Assembly (NCBI GenBank): GCA_018524725.1
Contig: JAEUWP010000515.1
Location: 1-64,000 of the forward strand
Length of the DNA: 64,000 nt
Direction of reading: 5' to 3'
Source of the DNA: Podaxis mareebaensis
Taxonomy: Eukaryota > Basidiomycota > Agaricomycetes > Agaricales > Agaricaceae
Below, in pieces: positions 33,730 through 46,385 of the stretch; position 1 is the first letter of the stretch; each line of letters starts with the position of its first letter. Position numbers and translations under genes: made by a program. Below the pieces are notes generated by a model that was given only the letters and a program-made list of their open reading frames with translations, had not been told where the DNA came from and searched no databases.

Positions 33730-35108
33730 TTATACGTTGAACATGTCAAAAGCTCCGTCAGGTAGACGTCGCTTGCCCACCCTCTCGTATAAGGCCAACT
33801 TTCCATGGGAATAAACGAGACTAAAGGACTTGCGCCTCCCGCGGCTCCGATGCGCCTGGTTAACGACCACGGCCTGGACCCTACCAAGCAGTCTACGGAG
33901 CCTTCTCAAGTGAGGTTCCATTCCCGGAGCATAGAAGAGAATTTCTGGAGATGTGTACAAGTTCCGTTTGTTGATATGATTTATTGTGCCATTCGTGTGG
34001 GAGGCGAGGTAATGGTTCGGAACTTGGGCAAAGTAGAGTTGTGGATAGCGTTCTTTTGCATTCCAGGTTGGGAAGGTAGTCTCTCTGATTGTCGATAACT
34101 CGATCAAATGGGTTTGTGGGGTTGGTGGGCTGCAAGAAGGGATGATGGTTAAGCCGAGGGAGGTAGATGACGGATGAGACGGATGTGATTGGGAAGTTGA
34201 GGGAATCTGGGATGTCTGGATATTGACAGTAACACCTTCGTTGTCATGCGGGAACGGAAGGCATGCATCAATCTCAGACTGCACGACCATCTGTAGGCCG
34301 CCAAAGTCCTGTGAATGAAGTTAGCTATACTATTTTGCGAAAATAAGAACGGACGTACGTAAGAGTTAATTCTATGATGTCTCCCTGATCCCCCTGCGCT
34401 ATCCAAACTCGATACAGCATCTGCCTCTCGAGTGAAGGCGTACTCAAAATTGAGGCCATAAGAGCCAACAAGGCACGGTTCGAAAGCATCGGATTCCCAG
34501 GGACTTAGCACTATGGTTTTAGTACCTGCTAGCTCAATGTCGATGCGGAAAGGTTGTGAATTGGGATATTTGAAGTTACCACGATTGCATTCCCTACCCC
34601 CATGGGCACCTCCACCATTGGTTCCGCCCTTGCCAGCAGCACGGTTGGCATCGGCGCGGAGCATACGGAGGAGGTGTCGAAGGGAGTTACGATTCGTGAC
34701 AAAATCAATGTCGTGCCAATGGAATTTCAGCGGCTGAAGGCGAGCACGCTCATACCAATAATTCACGGCAAGTAAAAGGGGGAGGAGAGGTGTAGACCGC
34801 ATGCGATGATCGTATTGATCTCTATGATGGCCTTGGATGTCAGGTGGAACAGCACATGGTAATTGCTGTTCCCGCCATTCACGCGGAGACCCTGGGACGA
34901 TAATAGATAAGTTTTCATGGTCCGACACCCAGTTGTAGGACCCGATGTACTGGCAGTTTGTTATATTCGCTCCCAAGTCATCCCCCATTACTTCTCTGGC
35001 TAGCTCGAACATGTGGCATTTCACAGGGAGGTTCGAATAGAGTTTACAGGCCTTTGATTTTAAGGATGATGGAGAGTTGGAGGGACACTGGTAATGATTC
35101 GGTGCCAT
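33730..35108 (-). CDS. Unassigned fungal protein, paralogue A
   Basis: My model is complement(join(33730..34308, 34359..35108)), 442 residues in two exons. Recognisable blocks are NCQYIGSYNWVSDHENLSII followed by VPGSPREWREQQLP, then DFVTNRNSLRHLLRMLRA, FRIDIELAGTKTIVLS, HHRINSYDFGGLQMVVQSEI and a C-terminal AHRSRGRRKSFSLVYSHGK. This is a large family in mushrooms. I recall its members being labelled geranylgeranyl pyrophosphate synthetase, but no aspartate-rich DDxxD motif is present, so that name is not supported. Compared with paralogue B the upstream start codon is changed (CAT in B, TGC here at 35152-35154, + strand), so the protein must begin at a later ATG and is shorter at its N-terminus. 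A variable Gly-rich insert (GKGGTNGGGAHGG) splits the middle. Confidence 0.8.
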
Positions 35109-38100
35109 AGGTGCAAGGAGCGTATGCGTCTTGTGTTACTTTGCGTGAAAGTGCTTTGGAGGGTGGATTGGAAAGTGAAGGTTTTAGCCCTCCTTATATG
35201 GGCTTTCTGGGGTTTATTCCGGCGGTGCGCAGTTGTGAGAAGATGTCGAACCTTCCATCCGCATTCGCAACTTCGAATGCTTCACGGATTTTCGAAGAGG
35301 TTCTAGGCTGCTGTGGTGGGGGCTGAGAACTTCGGACACACTGCCACATACTGCTTCGTGTGCGAATGCAAGAACTTGGCGAAGGGCTCTGCGACGTGTA
35401 TAGGTTGGGGTGGAAGTGAGATATATCTCCAATTGCAGTTGTTTGGTTTGGGATTGTCACGAGTAGTGTTCGCAAGTGCAATGGTTCCTGTAAATGGCCC
35501 ATCAATAAATGAGATAACGGAATGGCGTTTGAGTATGGGATGGGATGCCTTAACGGCTCGAAATGGAGCGGATGGTTTCTCTAACCGGGGACGTCGCGAA
35601 CAGCTTCTCTGAGTAGGGATGGAAACGGATGGCTTCTCCGAGGGATTATCAAGGCTGACTCGGGCTAACTTCAAAAGACGGATGATCAATTGGCAATTAG
35701 TGATAACTTGTTACCACCTCTACCGGCGGCTGAGGCCGCTCTGTCGGGATTACAGAACTCGAGACAGAGAAAGTAACACTAAGAAACACTGAGGACTAAG
35801 AGGTGAGCAGATGGATGTCAACCTCGGAGAAAAATGCACACGACGTTTGGCTGAGGCCCTGCCCATCCCCACAAGTCATTCACAACCCCCCCCTCTAATA
35901 TACCGTGCATGGCCTGTCCAGGATTTTCAAAATCGATTGCCGAGCAACATCGGTTAGCGCGATCGAGACGCGGAGAGTAAAATCGTGGCACGGCCAATCA
36001 TTATTGTTTATCCATAATAAGTCACATGATCGTCACCCAGATGATCCATACAATTGGCTGAGGCCTCCGAACCTATTTGCTGATGCCAGTTTACCGGCAA
36101 GCTCTGGGTGCCCTCCCCCAGCCTCCCCCTGTAATGAACTAGAATATCCAGAGTTCTTACCGGGTATCACGGCCCCTGTCTCGGGAGCCTGTGTCCAGGC
36201 TCGCAGCTTTGGATGAGGCATGACTCATATATGTGTCGAGCTCAAAGGTTTCTATACACGAGCCTAGTGTCATCTTTGCACTGCGGAGCATGTTGAGAAC
36301 CAAATAACAACACTGATAGGTGGTCGATGATTTGGCAGTAGAGATAGAAGAGGTTTAGGAACACGTACAAGACTGGACAACATAGATACTGACCATCTGG
36401 AATGGGCTATCAGTGTCACTAGGTGCTGATTCATTTTGGGCCTACTTACGGGTAAAGGATGAACATATCAAAACGAAATACTGCAAAGTATGGAACAGTA
36501 AAGGCGAACCCAACTTGAACAAATTAGTAAAAATGATGAGGGTGGCCGTGAGTGCACTTACGACTCACAACTGCCAATACGAGAGACCCATCACGAAAAA
36601 GTATGGGGAGGAAGGGGATCTCTATGTGGTTGCCGCGTCGTTTGTACCATGTCATGGCCCACAAAACTCCTTGCGAGCATTGGAACATGATCCTGCAGTA
36701 GGGAAGAATGCAATTCAACGGATGTTATATATGAAAGCTAAGGGGACTCACGGAGAAGCTAGACCAAATTTATCTGTTGTCGTAGAACATATAGCATCAA
36801 AGTTACCAGTAAGGAAAATGAATAGTCCAGTTAGTAGGGTAGTTCCTCCATCAAAGGCGACCAAAACAAGTACGAAGATGCCAACTTTGACATCACGCTG
36901 ATATAGTGCATACACTAATCGTAAGTCAGTAAGTCTTTATCTTACAATTGATAGAGGCTTACCTCGGAGGCATAATACTGCATCCAATGATAGGTGTAGC
37001 GAGAAACTAGAGAAGTGCTCAAACAGAAACCATTTTTGGCAAAGTTCTCTAGGGAATGGAGGCGCGAGGTGGCACAAAAAGTATAGGTTGAAACTAGTCG
37101 TCATCAATAATGAGGCAACTGAGAACGACGGACCACATACAACTGTGTCAGAATAGGGGAGTATCTGGCGAAAACGTATATTGCCTTATTGAATGTAATG
37201 GGTGCTCTGAAACAAAAACGTCGGACTCGTGGTTGAACAACTTGTTTCGATAACCTACCTCCAGATAGTGGTGTACTCCTCCCCAGAATTCCGTACAAGC
37301 TCCAAGAGGAGTACAACCCAGGCCGCCACTATGTTGAGTACTTGACACATTACGATCATGTGAACCAGATAAGTTGCTTGATACACGTACACGGGGAGGC
37401 AATTAGACTGGTCGAGGCCAGCATCCCAGGAACAAGATGTGGGGAAGGAAAGAAAGTATAAAAGCTGAATTCATGGTTCTTTATAGCCCACGAGCAAGCA
37501 GCAGCCTAGATTTGGGCGGGCAGCTTTCATGGATAGACAAGTACGTCAAATTGAAGTAACCACGAAAAGCCGACATTCCGTAAGTTGGGATCTGGTATTC
37601 AACCACCATGGGAACACTTCCCAGCTATTGAGTTGTGCGGCCGCCCTAGCTTTGGCCAAGGCCTCTACTGCACCGCCACCCAGCCAATTGACGGCGGCTA
37701 GCGTCCAAGCCCCGCCGCGGTGGACTACAGCAAAGAAAGTTCGGAAGCCAAGCGATCCGAATAAGCAAGGGATTGATTTGGTTGAGATAACGGCCTGATG
37801 CTCGGTGCGCCTGTAACCCCCACCGGGCTTGGTCGGTCTTTCGGCCAGCTCTTCGGTGACCTCGTCGGAGTTGGTGTTGGGTGCGTCAGGTCTCCCTTGA
37901 TGGTCTTTCTGACGTGTGCTTGGTTTGGTGGGTATTGAGTCCCAAGCCAATGGTGCTCGCATATATCGACATGTATGTCTAAATACAATATATCAATCCC
38001 CGAAGGCACTGTTTCTTCGAGTGCTAACTTTGAATATTGCGCCCGGTTTTTGTTGTAGCGTTTTGGTCTAGTTACGGTAGGTTGATGTGATATCCAAAAT

Positions 38101-38610
38101 CGATGAGATTGCTCGTGCAGTATGGCCGTGTTGGAGGATTTAATCATTTGGGAGTCTAATTTACTCGAAGCCGGTGTAGATACAAAGCCTCGAGCCAGTT
38201 GTTTCCTCTATATCGCCTATCTTTTCCCGAAATTTCAAGAGAAGCATTGTCATGCAGAGCGCTGTGCTACGAGTATGTCACTTATACTATCATATTCTAC
38301 GCAGCTATGCTAACCTGTGTTTGTTCCTATATCCTGTAAACATTCAGGTTACTCGGGTATGATGTGTACTGAGGAGATGGCGCGGGAAAGTGGGTAATTC
38401 AGTGCCAGTGCCAACAGGCCACCGGAGAAAACGGCGGCCACCACTGTACTATCAGCTATCATATCTCCCGCACCTTGTTCGGATTGCTTCGCTTCCGAAC
38501 TTTTCCTTTGCTTCTGGTATATACCCAAATAAGTACAGTACCCCTCCGTCAATGAGCGATTCACTATATTACTGCATATTCCCCTTCCATTATATATATA
38601 CGACATGCTA
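35109..38610. other. Spacer between the two unassigned paralogues
   Basis: These 3.5 kb contain no recognised gene. Weak open frames occur at 36413-36901 (+), 37529-37798 (+) and 35303-35689 (-). Direct flanks resemble those next to the two paralogues, which fits an old local duplication. A TATA-like CATATAAGG (read on the -) sits near 35193-35200. A GC-rich block at 37640-37960 contrasts with the AT-rich surroundings. Confidence 0.4.
36413..36901 (+). CDS. Hypothetical open frame, unknown
   Basis: This is a 162-codon frame that begins at a non-ATG codon. The lysine-rich product contains YCKVWNSKGEPNLNKLVKMM and shows no known domain. It is AT-rich compared with real genes nearby. A relic of a mobile element or a chance frame is more likely than a working gene. 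Confidence 0.15.
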   Translation: MSLGADSFWAYLRVKDEHIKTKYCKVWNSKGEPNLNKLVKMMRVAVSALTTHNCQYERPITKKYGEEGDLYVVAASFVPCHGPQNSLRALEHDPAVGKNAIQRMLYMKAKGTHGEARPNLSVVVEHIASKLPVRKMNSPVSRVVPPSKATKTSTKMPTLTSR

Positions 38611-40049
38611 TCATACATCAAACATAGTAAAAACTTCACTAGGAAGACATCGTTCACCCACCCTCTCGTATAAGGACAACTGTCCGTGGAGATAAACGAG
38701 GCTAAAGGACTTGCGTGTCCCACGACTCCTCCGTGCCCGGGTAATGACCACTGACTGAATCATGCCCAGCAGTTCGCGGAGCCTTTTGAAATTGGGCTCC
38801 ATTGTTGGGGCATAAAAGAGGATTTCGGGGGAGCTGTGTAGATTCCGTTTATCGATGTGGGTTATTGTGCCATTTGTGTGAGAGGCGAGATAATGGTTCG
38901 GAACTTGGGATAAGTAGAGCTGCGGATAACGTTCTTTGGCATTCCAGGTCGGGAAGGTGGAAGCTTGGGTTGTCGATAGTTCGATCAAGTGGGATTGCGG
39001 AGTCGGGGTGTTAGAAGAGGGGATGATTGTTAGCCCAAAGGAGGTGGATAACGGATTAGATGATAATGGTTGAGAAATTGACGGGGTTTGGGAGGTCCAG
39101 GCATTGACAGTGACCCCATCATTGTCATCTGAGAATGGGAGGCATGCATCAATTTCAGACCGTACAACCATTTTGAGGCCACCAAAATCCTGTGGAGGAA
39201 AGAATTTAGATATCATTCCGTGAGATATAGGAATTGACAGACATAGGAGTTGATTCTGTGATGCCTCGCGGTCTCCCCTGCATCATCCAAGTTCGCTACA
39301 GCATCTGCTTCCCGAGTGAAGGCATTCTCAAAATTGAAGCCATAAGAGTTAGCAAAGAGCGGTTCGGAAGCATTGAGTTCCCATCGGCTTAGCAGGATAG
39401 TTTTAGTACCTGCTAACTCGATGTCGATGCGGAAAGGCTGCGAGTACGGGTTGTGGAAGTTACCACGATTGTATTGTTTACCTCGACGAGCACCACTGCC
39501 GTTACCTCCGCCGCTAGCACCAGCACTATTGGAGTCAGCGCGGAGGATACGGAGGAGGTGTCTGAGGGAGTTGCGATTCGTGACGAAATCGACATTGTGC
39601 CAAGGGAACTTCGATGGCTGAGGACTGGCATGCTCGTGCCAGTAATTGACAGCAAGCAGGAGGGGAAGAAGAGGTGTAGATCGGGTACGTAGATCATATT
39701 GTTCCCTGTAATGTCCTTGGGTGTCGGGTGAAAGAGTGTATGGCAACTGCTGTTCTTGCCATACGCGCGGAGAGCCTGGGACGATAATGGATAGGTCTCC
39801 ATGATCTGACACCCAATTGTAGGATCCAATGTACTGGCAGTTAGTAATGGTTACACTCAAATCGTTGTTCGTCGTTCCTGTGGGGATCTTGAACTGATGG
39901 CACTTCACAGGAAGGTTCGAGTAGAGTCTACGGGTGTTCGATTCGAGGGAGGATGGGAAGGCAGGAAGATACTGGTAAGAATTCGTGGTCAGGATAGCAG
40001 GGAGCGCGTAAGTCTCGTCTGAGGCCCGGTCAATCTGACGTGAAAGCAT
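38611..40049 (-). CDS. Unassigned fungal protein, paralogue B
   Basis: My model is complement(join(38611..39189, 39243..40049)), 461 residues. The intron lies at the same place as in paralogue A, and both second exons are exactly 579 bases. Shared blocks are NCQYIGSYNWVSDH, VDFVTNRNSLRHLLR, FRIDIELAGTKTILLSRWE and SYDFGGLKMVVRSEI. The middle Gly-rich insert (GASGGGNGSGARRG) differs in sequence and length. The start (MLSRQIDRASDETYALP) lies 37 bases from a TATA-like GATATAAG on the - strand. The family is fungal and of unknown function, and the protein has no signal peptide or membrane helix. With A it forms a tandem pair 3.5 kb apart. Confidence 0.82.
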
Positions 40050-40307
40050 CTTGGAGTGCGGTGGAGAGTGAAGGCCTCAAGCCCTCTTATATCCCTTTTC
40101 ATCAAGAGGCTGTACTGATTGGAGGCTCCCGGAGTAACAGCGGGAGCTTATCAGGCTTCGAGCGCCTTGGTGGGTAGCGGCGGTTGGATCGGCCCGTCGG
40201 GGCGAATTACTGACGCGCTCACGCGTCGCGACGCGTGGGAACAACGTCGTTAATTACGTCTCTACCTGAACTATCACCTAGTTCAGTCTTTCACACACTT
40301 TTGTCCA
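40050..40307. promoter_or_regulatory. Paralogue B / SMC6 divergent promoter with MCB-like cluster
   Basis: TGACGCG (40211-40217), ACGCGT (40221-40226) and ACGCGT (40231-40236) form a tight cluster 70-95 bases before the SMC6 start. These match the MluI cell-cycle box recognised by fungal MBF at genes for replication and repair. A TATA-like GATATAAG for paralogue B lies on the other strand (40086-40093). Confidence 0.5.
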
Positions 40308-43300
40308 ATGCCAACGAAGAAACGCGGAATTGCAGATGACGAGGAGGCCTCGTCCGCTCATGCCTCTCCCGTTACAACAAACAAGCGTCCAAGAACCGGT
40401 CCTATGGGTGACGAGAATGGACATCCGAAGAACAGAAGGAAGGGGAAAGCGAGGGCTATCGACGAAGAGCAAATGGATGAGGAGGAGGACGAGGAGGAGG
40501 GAGAAGATGTGGATGTCGCCCGAGACGCTGAAAATCAGGAAGAGTTGGACAAGCAGTTTGAGGCACAGCATTATGACAAGATCATGGCCTCTGTGAAGTC
40601 GAGAGACAAGTACCGCGGTGTGAGTGCTACTTCTTTCAATTAAGATAACGGGGATTATGCTAATCTGGAGGCTTTTAGACTATTGCAGAATATGGTATCA
40701 TCGAGAAAGTCGAGCTGTATCAGTTCATGTGTCACCAGCGTTTGACATTTTCCTTTGGTCCCCAAATCAATTTTATTATCGGTGTGTCCATATCATCCAA
40801 TTTAAAGGCAGCTCTTAATATGACACTACCCTAGGTCATAACGGGAGTACGTTGTGCAGGATATGGAGCCCTCACTTTCGGAAGTTGACGTTCCTCCAGG
40901 TGGAAAAAGTGCTGTACTTTCAGCTATTACTATCGCCCTTGGAGGAAAAACCGCATCCACAGGTCGTGGTAATGGCCTCAGAGCCTTCATTCGTGAAGGA
41001 CAGAGGTACGGATCCCTTTTCGTCTAGCCTTCCTGCGACCGAATGAACTCCCCTTGATCCCTCTAGTGCTGCTGAGGTCAGTATTCAACTGAAGAACAGA
41101 GGCGATGAAGCGTATAGGCACAGGGAATTCGGGGACTCGATTATTATCAGTCGCAGATTCACAACCGAGGGTTCTTCGACCTGGAAAATCAAATCCAAGG
41201 ACGGCAAAATTATTAGTACGAAAAGGGAAGAGCTGTCTAAAATTTGTGACCACATGAATATCCAAGTCGATAACCCGATGACTGTCTTGACACAAGGTAA
41301 TCACTCTCACCGTTTGTAATTCCCTACATTGCTTTGTTTACTCTCATACTTTTTCAGATGCGTCGCGGGTATTCCTCGCTTCGTCGAATCCATCCGAAAG
41401 ATACAATGTAAGTACTCATCATTACGTCCGAATTGTTAGCTTATAAGCACCAGCTCTTCCTAAAAGGCACTCAGCTCCAGCAACTCTCTGACGAATACAG
41501 TGTCACCTTGGAGAATATCCAGTCAACATCCAAAGTCCTCGAGCAGAAGAAGGAAGCGATCCCTGATTTACGCGTAGCCCTGCAAGAAGCTAAGAGGAGG
41601 TTCGAAGAGGCTGAAAATGCGCGGAAGCAAAAGGCCAAGCAAGATGATCTCAAAAAAGAGTTAGCTTGGGCTCATGTCAAGACCAAGGAAAACGAGCTCC
41701 TTTCGAAATCGTCTGACGTCGCGAGTCTGGAGGGCAAGCTTCCCAAAATTCAGGCAGAAATTGATGCGGAAAAGGTGGCGCACCTTTTTCCTACTGCTGC
41801 ATGGGTTTCTGATCCAGTAGTTCTCAGGCTAAACTGAATGACATTACTGAAGAGTTTGCAAGGCACGAAAATGCATTGAACGATTTGGGAGATATCAATG
41901 ACTTGGAAAGACGAAAGGCGGAAATTAGTGAGAGGACAAAGGCAAATAAGCGTAAGCTATTAACGCTGAATGTGAGTTTGGTCTCCTTACTTTCTTACTG
42001 TCACCTGACGAGTAGCACAGGGCGACATAACTGCCATGGATACAAGTATGAGATCCTATCGGCAAACCATTGCGGAACTTGATCAACAGATTGCACGAGA
42101 AACCCAACGGCTGGCGAAGAATACCCAGGCGAAACGTGATCAGATTCAAGACCAATTGGCCGCTGTGCAAACGCAGATTGCAGCGCATGAGGCGACCATT
42201 GCAACGGTCCAGAATCAGAAACGGGAGCTTGAGGACAAGATGACGAATGCTGAACAACAGGGAAGGAAGCTCGAGGAAAAGAGGAAAGAGCTAATGAATC
42301 TCATCGGCGATCAAGAACAGATGATCAAGAATTGCGAGAAGGCAGGGAAAGATAGCCTGTTACCTTACGGACGGGATATTAAGGGCGTTCTCGAGCAAAT
42401 CAACCAGATGAGGTGGCATGGTAATAAGCCACTTGGGCCGCTAGGAGCATATGTCAAGGCGAAGGATCCGCAAACCTGGGGAGATATCCTACGGAATCAA
42501 CTTCGCCAGCAGCTTACTTCGTTCGCTATCACGGATCCTCGGGATAGGAATCAATTGAAGGACATATTCGTGCGTTCGCAAAAGTGGGTAGTAGTTATCC
42601 ATTTGTGATACAGAACGACGATTAATGCGCCTGTTCAACCAGCAATCATGTCCAGATTATCATCTCTTCAACCGAACTCTTCGACTATTCTGAAGGAGAG
42701 CCTCCCCAGAACTACCTGACCGTTCTTCGCGCTCTCGAAGTGAGCAATGCTTGCGACGCTTTTACCTATCTACTCATCATTCTCCTAGATCAGCGATCCC
42801 CTCGTAACCCGTATCTTGATTAATAGTGCGAACATCGAAAACCGTGTCCTTGCAAAGACTCGTCTCGAGGCTCAGCGATCGCTCGAGCAATTGCCAAAGG
42901 GCGGTATAGCATATACCCTCGATCAGTTCATCGTTCGTGTTTTCCCGTAAGCCATACGTTCTACGCGGATTTCAGTAGAACTCGATTAACTTGCCGCCTA
43001 TAGAGATGGTATCTCGTCTGTTCCACTAGACCTGAAGAGGGGTAACGATTCATCGAACTTGATGCTCACTGGGCGAGATATTGCAAGCGAGACGAAGTGC
43101 GTCTCGTAGTTCTGTGATAACGTGGTTATGACTCATAATGAAGTCCTGCAGTCGTGCACGACAGACAATTGCTTCGTTAAAACAGCAAATTGCAGAAATG
43201 AAGCCTTCGTACGATGGGTTCCGAGCGGAATATCAGGACTGCGCCAGACAGATCACCGCGCTTTCGGTATGCTCAACGTTTTATGATGTCCTGTCATTAG

Positions 43301-44838
43301 GCCAATTGACTATCACAGGAAAAGGAGAAAACGGAGAACGTAGCTCTCCGCACGGCTAAAGCGGAGTCTCAGAAGCTCAATCGAGAATTAAATGAAGAGA
43401 TGCCTACGAATATCAACAGTCTCATTGACGAAAAGAAGGTATGTTCTGGATATGCATTGATGAAAAGTGTAATAATGTTGATTATGTTCCTAGGGCGTGG
43501 AAGAAGAGATCGCCTCGATCGTAGCACAGTTCGAGCCCCTGGTGCGGGAGAAGGCCGCTATCGATAACGAGCAGAGGCAGTTGTTAACGGAAGCAGGGGA
43601 TGTGCGAAATAAGATTAATGCTTTTTCGGAGAAGCGGAATACTATCAAAGTAGGGGGTACCTGTCTTGGAAGTGAGTATGGCTGATGATTACATTCGCAT
43701 AGCGGGACCTTGAAAGTGCTGCCGAGACCCGAATAAAGGCCCAAACGAGCGTGCAGCACTACGAAAAGAAGCTCCGGGACGCACAGCAGAAGTTCGAGCA
43801 AGAGAAACAGTCGGCCGAATTGCTTCAGCAAGAGTTCGCTGTATGTCTTCGTTGATGCTCGTCCCATGCTGCTTTCAAACGATATTTCCACGTCTAGGCC
43901 TGGACAGAGAAGGCATCCGAGTATTGCGAGCGGGTAGAGAACCCAAGGTCGGTACAAGAACTCAAGCAGATGTTGGAATCTGTCGGTAGAGCACTGAAAG
44001 AACGAGAGAAGAGGTGAGGCTTCGGTTTTTTTGGGTTATCGAATTTAGTGCCGAACTTTTGTGACTAGGCAGGGCGCTTCACTTGAGGAGCTTGAGGACC
44101 AATTATTGAAAGCTAAGGAGCAATACCAGAATGCACGTTCGAACATTCGCGCGATGATGCAACTGATCAAGGTGAACTTCGCAATCCCTCATCGTCGTCT
44201 CCGACCGGACCGTGACCCTTTTTTTACACGAACAGAAACTCAGAAGTTCGCTAATAGTGCGATATGCCAGATGGGAAGACTTCCGACGGCACATTGCGCT
44301 CCGGACAAAAGTGGTATTCCAGTACCACCTTTCACAGCGAGGTTACTTTGGAAAACTGCTGTTCGACCACCAAGACAAGATGTTGGTCCTTAAGGTGCAA
44401 ACTGACGACCAAGCGTCACAAGCGGGTCACAAGGAGAAGGATCCACGCTCGCTTAGTGGCGGAGAGAAATCATTCTCGACCATTTGCTTGTTGTTGGCAC
44501 TCTGGGAGTCGATCGGTTGTCCTATCAGATGCTTGGGTATGTAGCAAGCTTTGACTGGTACTGGACACCTTTTCTGACTCGCTTTAGACGAGTTCGACGT
44601 CTTCATGGATGCCGTCAATCGTCGTATCAGTATGAAGATGATGGTGAGTTTTTTCATATTTGGGAACTGAACATTGGCGTCAACTTCCTTCCAGATCGAC
44701 ACCGCGAACGCCTCCAATCAGAAGCAATACATCCTCATCACACCTTTGGAGATGGCCAACATCTCCTTTGGAAACACAGTTCGCGTACACAAGATGAGTG
44801 ACCCACAACGGAACCAGGGCACACTCACGTTCTCGTAG
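40308..44838 (+). CDS. SMC6: Smc6, structural maintenance of chromosomes protein 6
   Basis: This is the ATPase of the Smc5/6 complex, which acts in recombinational repair, replication restart and control of foreign DNA. The gene has many exons (more than 15). The start is ATG 40308 (MPTKKRGIADDEE) and the stop is 44836-44838. The N-terminal head has HYDKIMASVKSRDKYRG, then GIIEKVELYQFMCHQRLTF and the P-loop GHNGSGKSAVLSAI. Long coiled coils follow (EAKRRFEEAENARKQK; AELDQQIARETQRLAK), with a hinge region (GRDIKGVLEQINQM, PLGPLGAYVKAKDP, VLRALEISDPLVTRILINS). The C-terminal head has RRHIALRTKVVFQYHLSQRG, the signature LSGGEKSFSTICLLLALWES, the Walker B and D-loop LDEFDVFMDAVNRR and YILITPLEM. 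Part of the P-loop is encoded by a 12-base exon (40835-40846). Confidence 0.93.
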
Positions 44839-45230
44839 TTCCGGTCATGATTGAACTCCTGGTTATTGATCTTATGTATTGTATTATAGAATAATAAAGG
44901 ATAGTGTAGTCGCCTAATCTAATGCAATCGTGTCATGGATGACGCGGGTGTGGCGTTTGACGCTCAAACCTGAGTTGTCCGATGGATGGCAGTGTCTTTC
45001 CCTGAAGCAGCAGCCGATCAGTGACGCGTTTGTTGGTCGGCGAATTCGCGTCTCCATCATTTCTGTGTCAACATTCTTTTGCTGCTTCCACCCCGAGTCA
45101 TCCCTCCTTGTTGTACTATATTCACTGCATAATTGCCAAGAAACACTGCCTCCATTTCGCCCGTTAGGTGGTCTGCGGCGCTCAAATATCCTCTGCCAAC
45201 TGTACTCCATACATCTCTACGACCTCGGCA
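44839..45230. other. SMC6 3' region and promoter of the next gene
   Basis: Both genes are +. An ACGCGT hexamer lies at 45024-45029. No further gene is seen. Confidence 0.5.
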
Positions 45231-46385
45231 ATGTCTTCTGTTCCTAAATCCCTGCGCAATATGCGTATCATCTCAATTCCTCTGGCGCGTCCCAAACTCA
45301 ATATACATGGAACAACGGACCCGAAGCGGGTCCTAACGTACTACAAGTTCCAAATGTCCTCGCCCCCACCGCCATCCGAGGTGACCGTGATGGAGGAAAT
45401 GAGAACAAAGTCGAGGTGGTTACCAGAGGAAGGCATTGTCAAATTTTTACAAACCAAGGCAGCAGCTACCTGGGCTGGCTTTGGAAAGGCAGAAGAGGGA
45501 AGTTGGAAGGTACGTCTCTGTTTTCTCTTGTAACCACCGTGCTTGGCGTTTGGGCTCACGACCTGGTGCATTTTCGCCTAGTTGAAAGTTTATCAAACGG
45601 GAGAACGTCTTGTGGATCGTATAGAGTTTGAGGAACTCGCTCTGAAAGGGATAGATCCGTCCCTAGGACCTTCCCTTGCTCATCCCTCGCCGGAGGTGGA
45701 AAAGAGGCCCCGGGTGAGTCTTTCCCTCGATGGCTGCAGCTTATCCGGCCGTTAATCGTCATGAACCAGATCCCTCTAATATACCCCCGGTCGCTGAGTT
45801 CTGATTCAGAGTCCCTGCTTCATCTCAAAAGACTTGTTGAATATCGTATGCCGCAGCACAGAAGAGGATTTTACTTGTGGATGATCATTGCCCCCTTGAC
45901 TGCCCCCTTCATGATCGTTCGTACGTTTCTTGTTTTATTCCAAATTCCGATGAATACCCAATTTGCACGTTTCTAAGCTGTGATACCCAACCTTCCTTTC
46001 TTCTTCTGTGTCTGGCGGTCGTGGTCCCACTACAGAGGTAAGCACCCCATCCTGCGGCAGGGTTATTAGACTAACTTTAGCACCTATAGCATATAGAGCA
46101 ACTCAATACCTACAGGACCTCCTGGTCAATGACGCCATTGTTCCAGAGGGGAGCGAAGCCCTCGACGCTATCTTCAAGGATTTCTCGCCTTCCGAATCTT
46201 CAACCTCCACAGAAGGGCCTCCCAACACCAAGTCAAATCAAGATGGCTACGAGCTCTTGTTGAGAAGAGAAGCGGTACCAGCCATTGTCAACCTATTCGG
46301 AATGAAGAAAGGCGCCGATGCAGACATATATCGTGCAATCGAGCAAGCTCGTTTGCGGGTAGAGAATGAACAGTCGAAAACTTAG
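45231..46385 (+). CDS. Mitochondrial Mit_KHE1-family protein (Mrx19-like)
   Basis: My model is join(45231..45509, 45582..45713, 45770..45920, 45978..46037, 46090..46385), 305 residues. The sequence matches the family named for mitochondrial K+/H+ exchange (yeast YDL183C/Mrx19). It opens with MRIISIPLARPKLNIHG and continues with MRTKSRWLPEEGIVKFLQTK, WKLKVYQTGERLVDRIEFEE and LKGIDPS. Then comes a membrane-like stretch, FYLWMIIAPLTAPFMIV, followed by PVIPNLPFFFCVWRSWSHYR and the conserved pair AYRATQYLQDLL. It is expected in the inner mitochondrial membrane, and its direct role in ion exchange is not proven in the family. A Ser-rich region precedes a C-terminal helical block (GMKKGADADIYRAIEQARLR). 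Confidence 0.8.

Noticed and set aside
37546..37962. 138-codon - strand frame in a GC-rich block
   Set aside because: An opposite-strand frame overlaps it, no motif is seen, and GC-rich sequence gives long chance frames.
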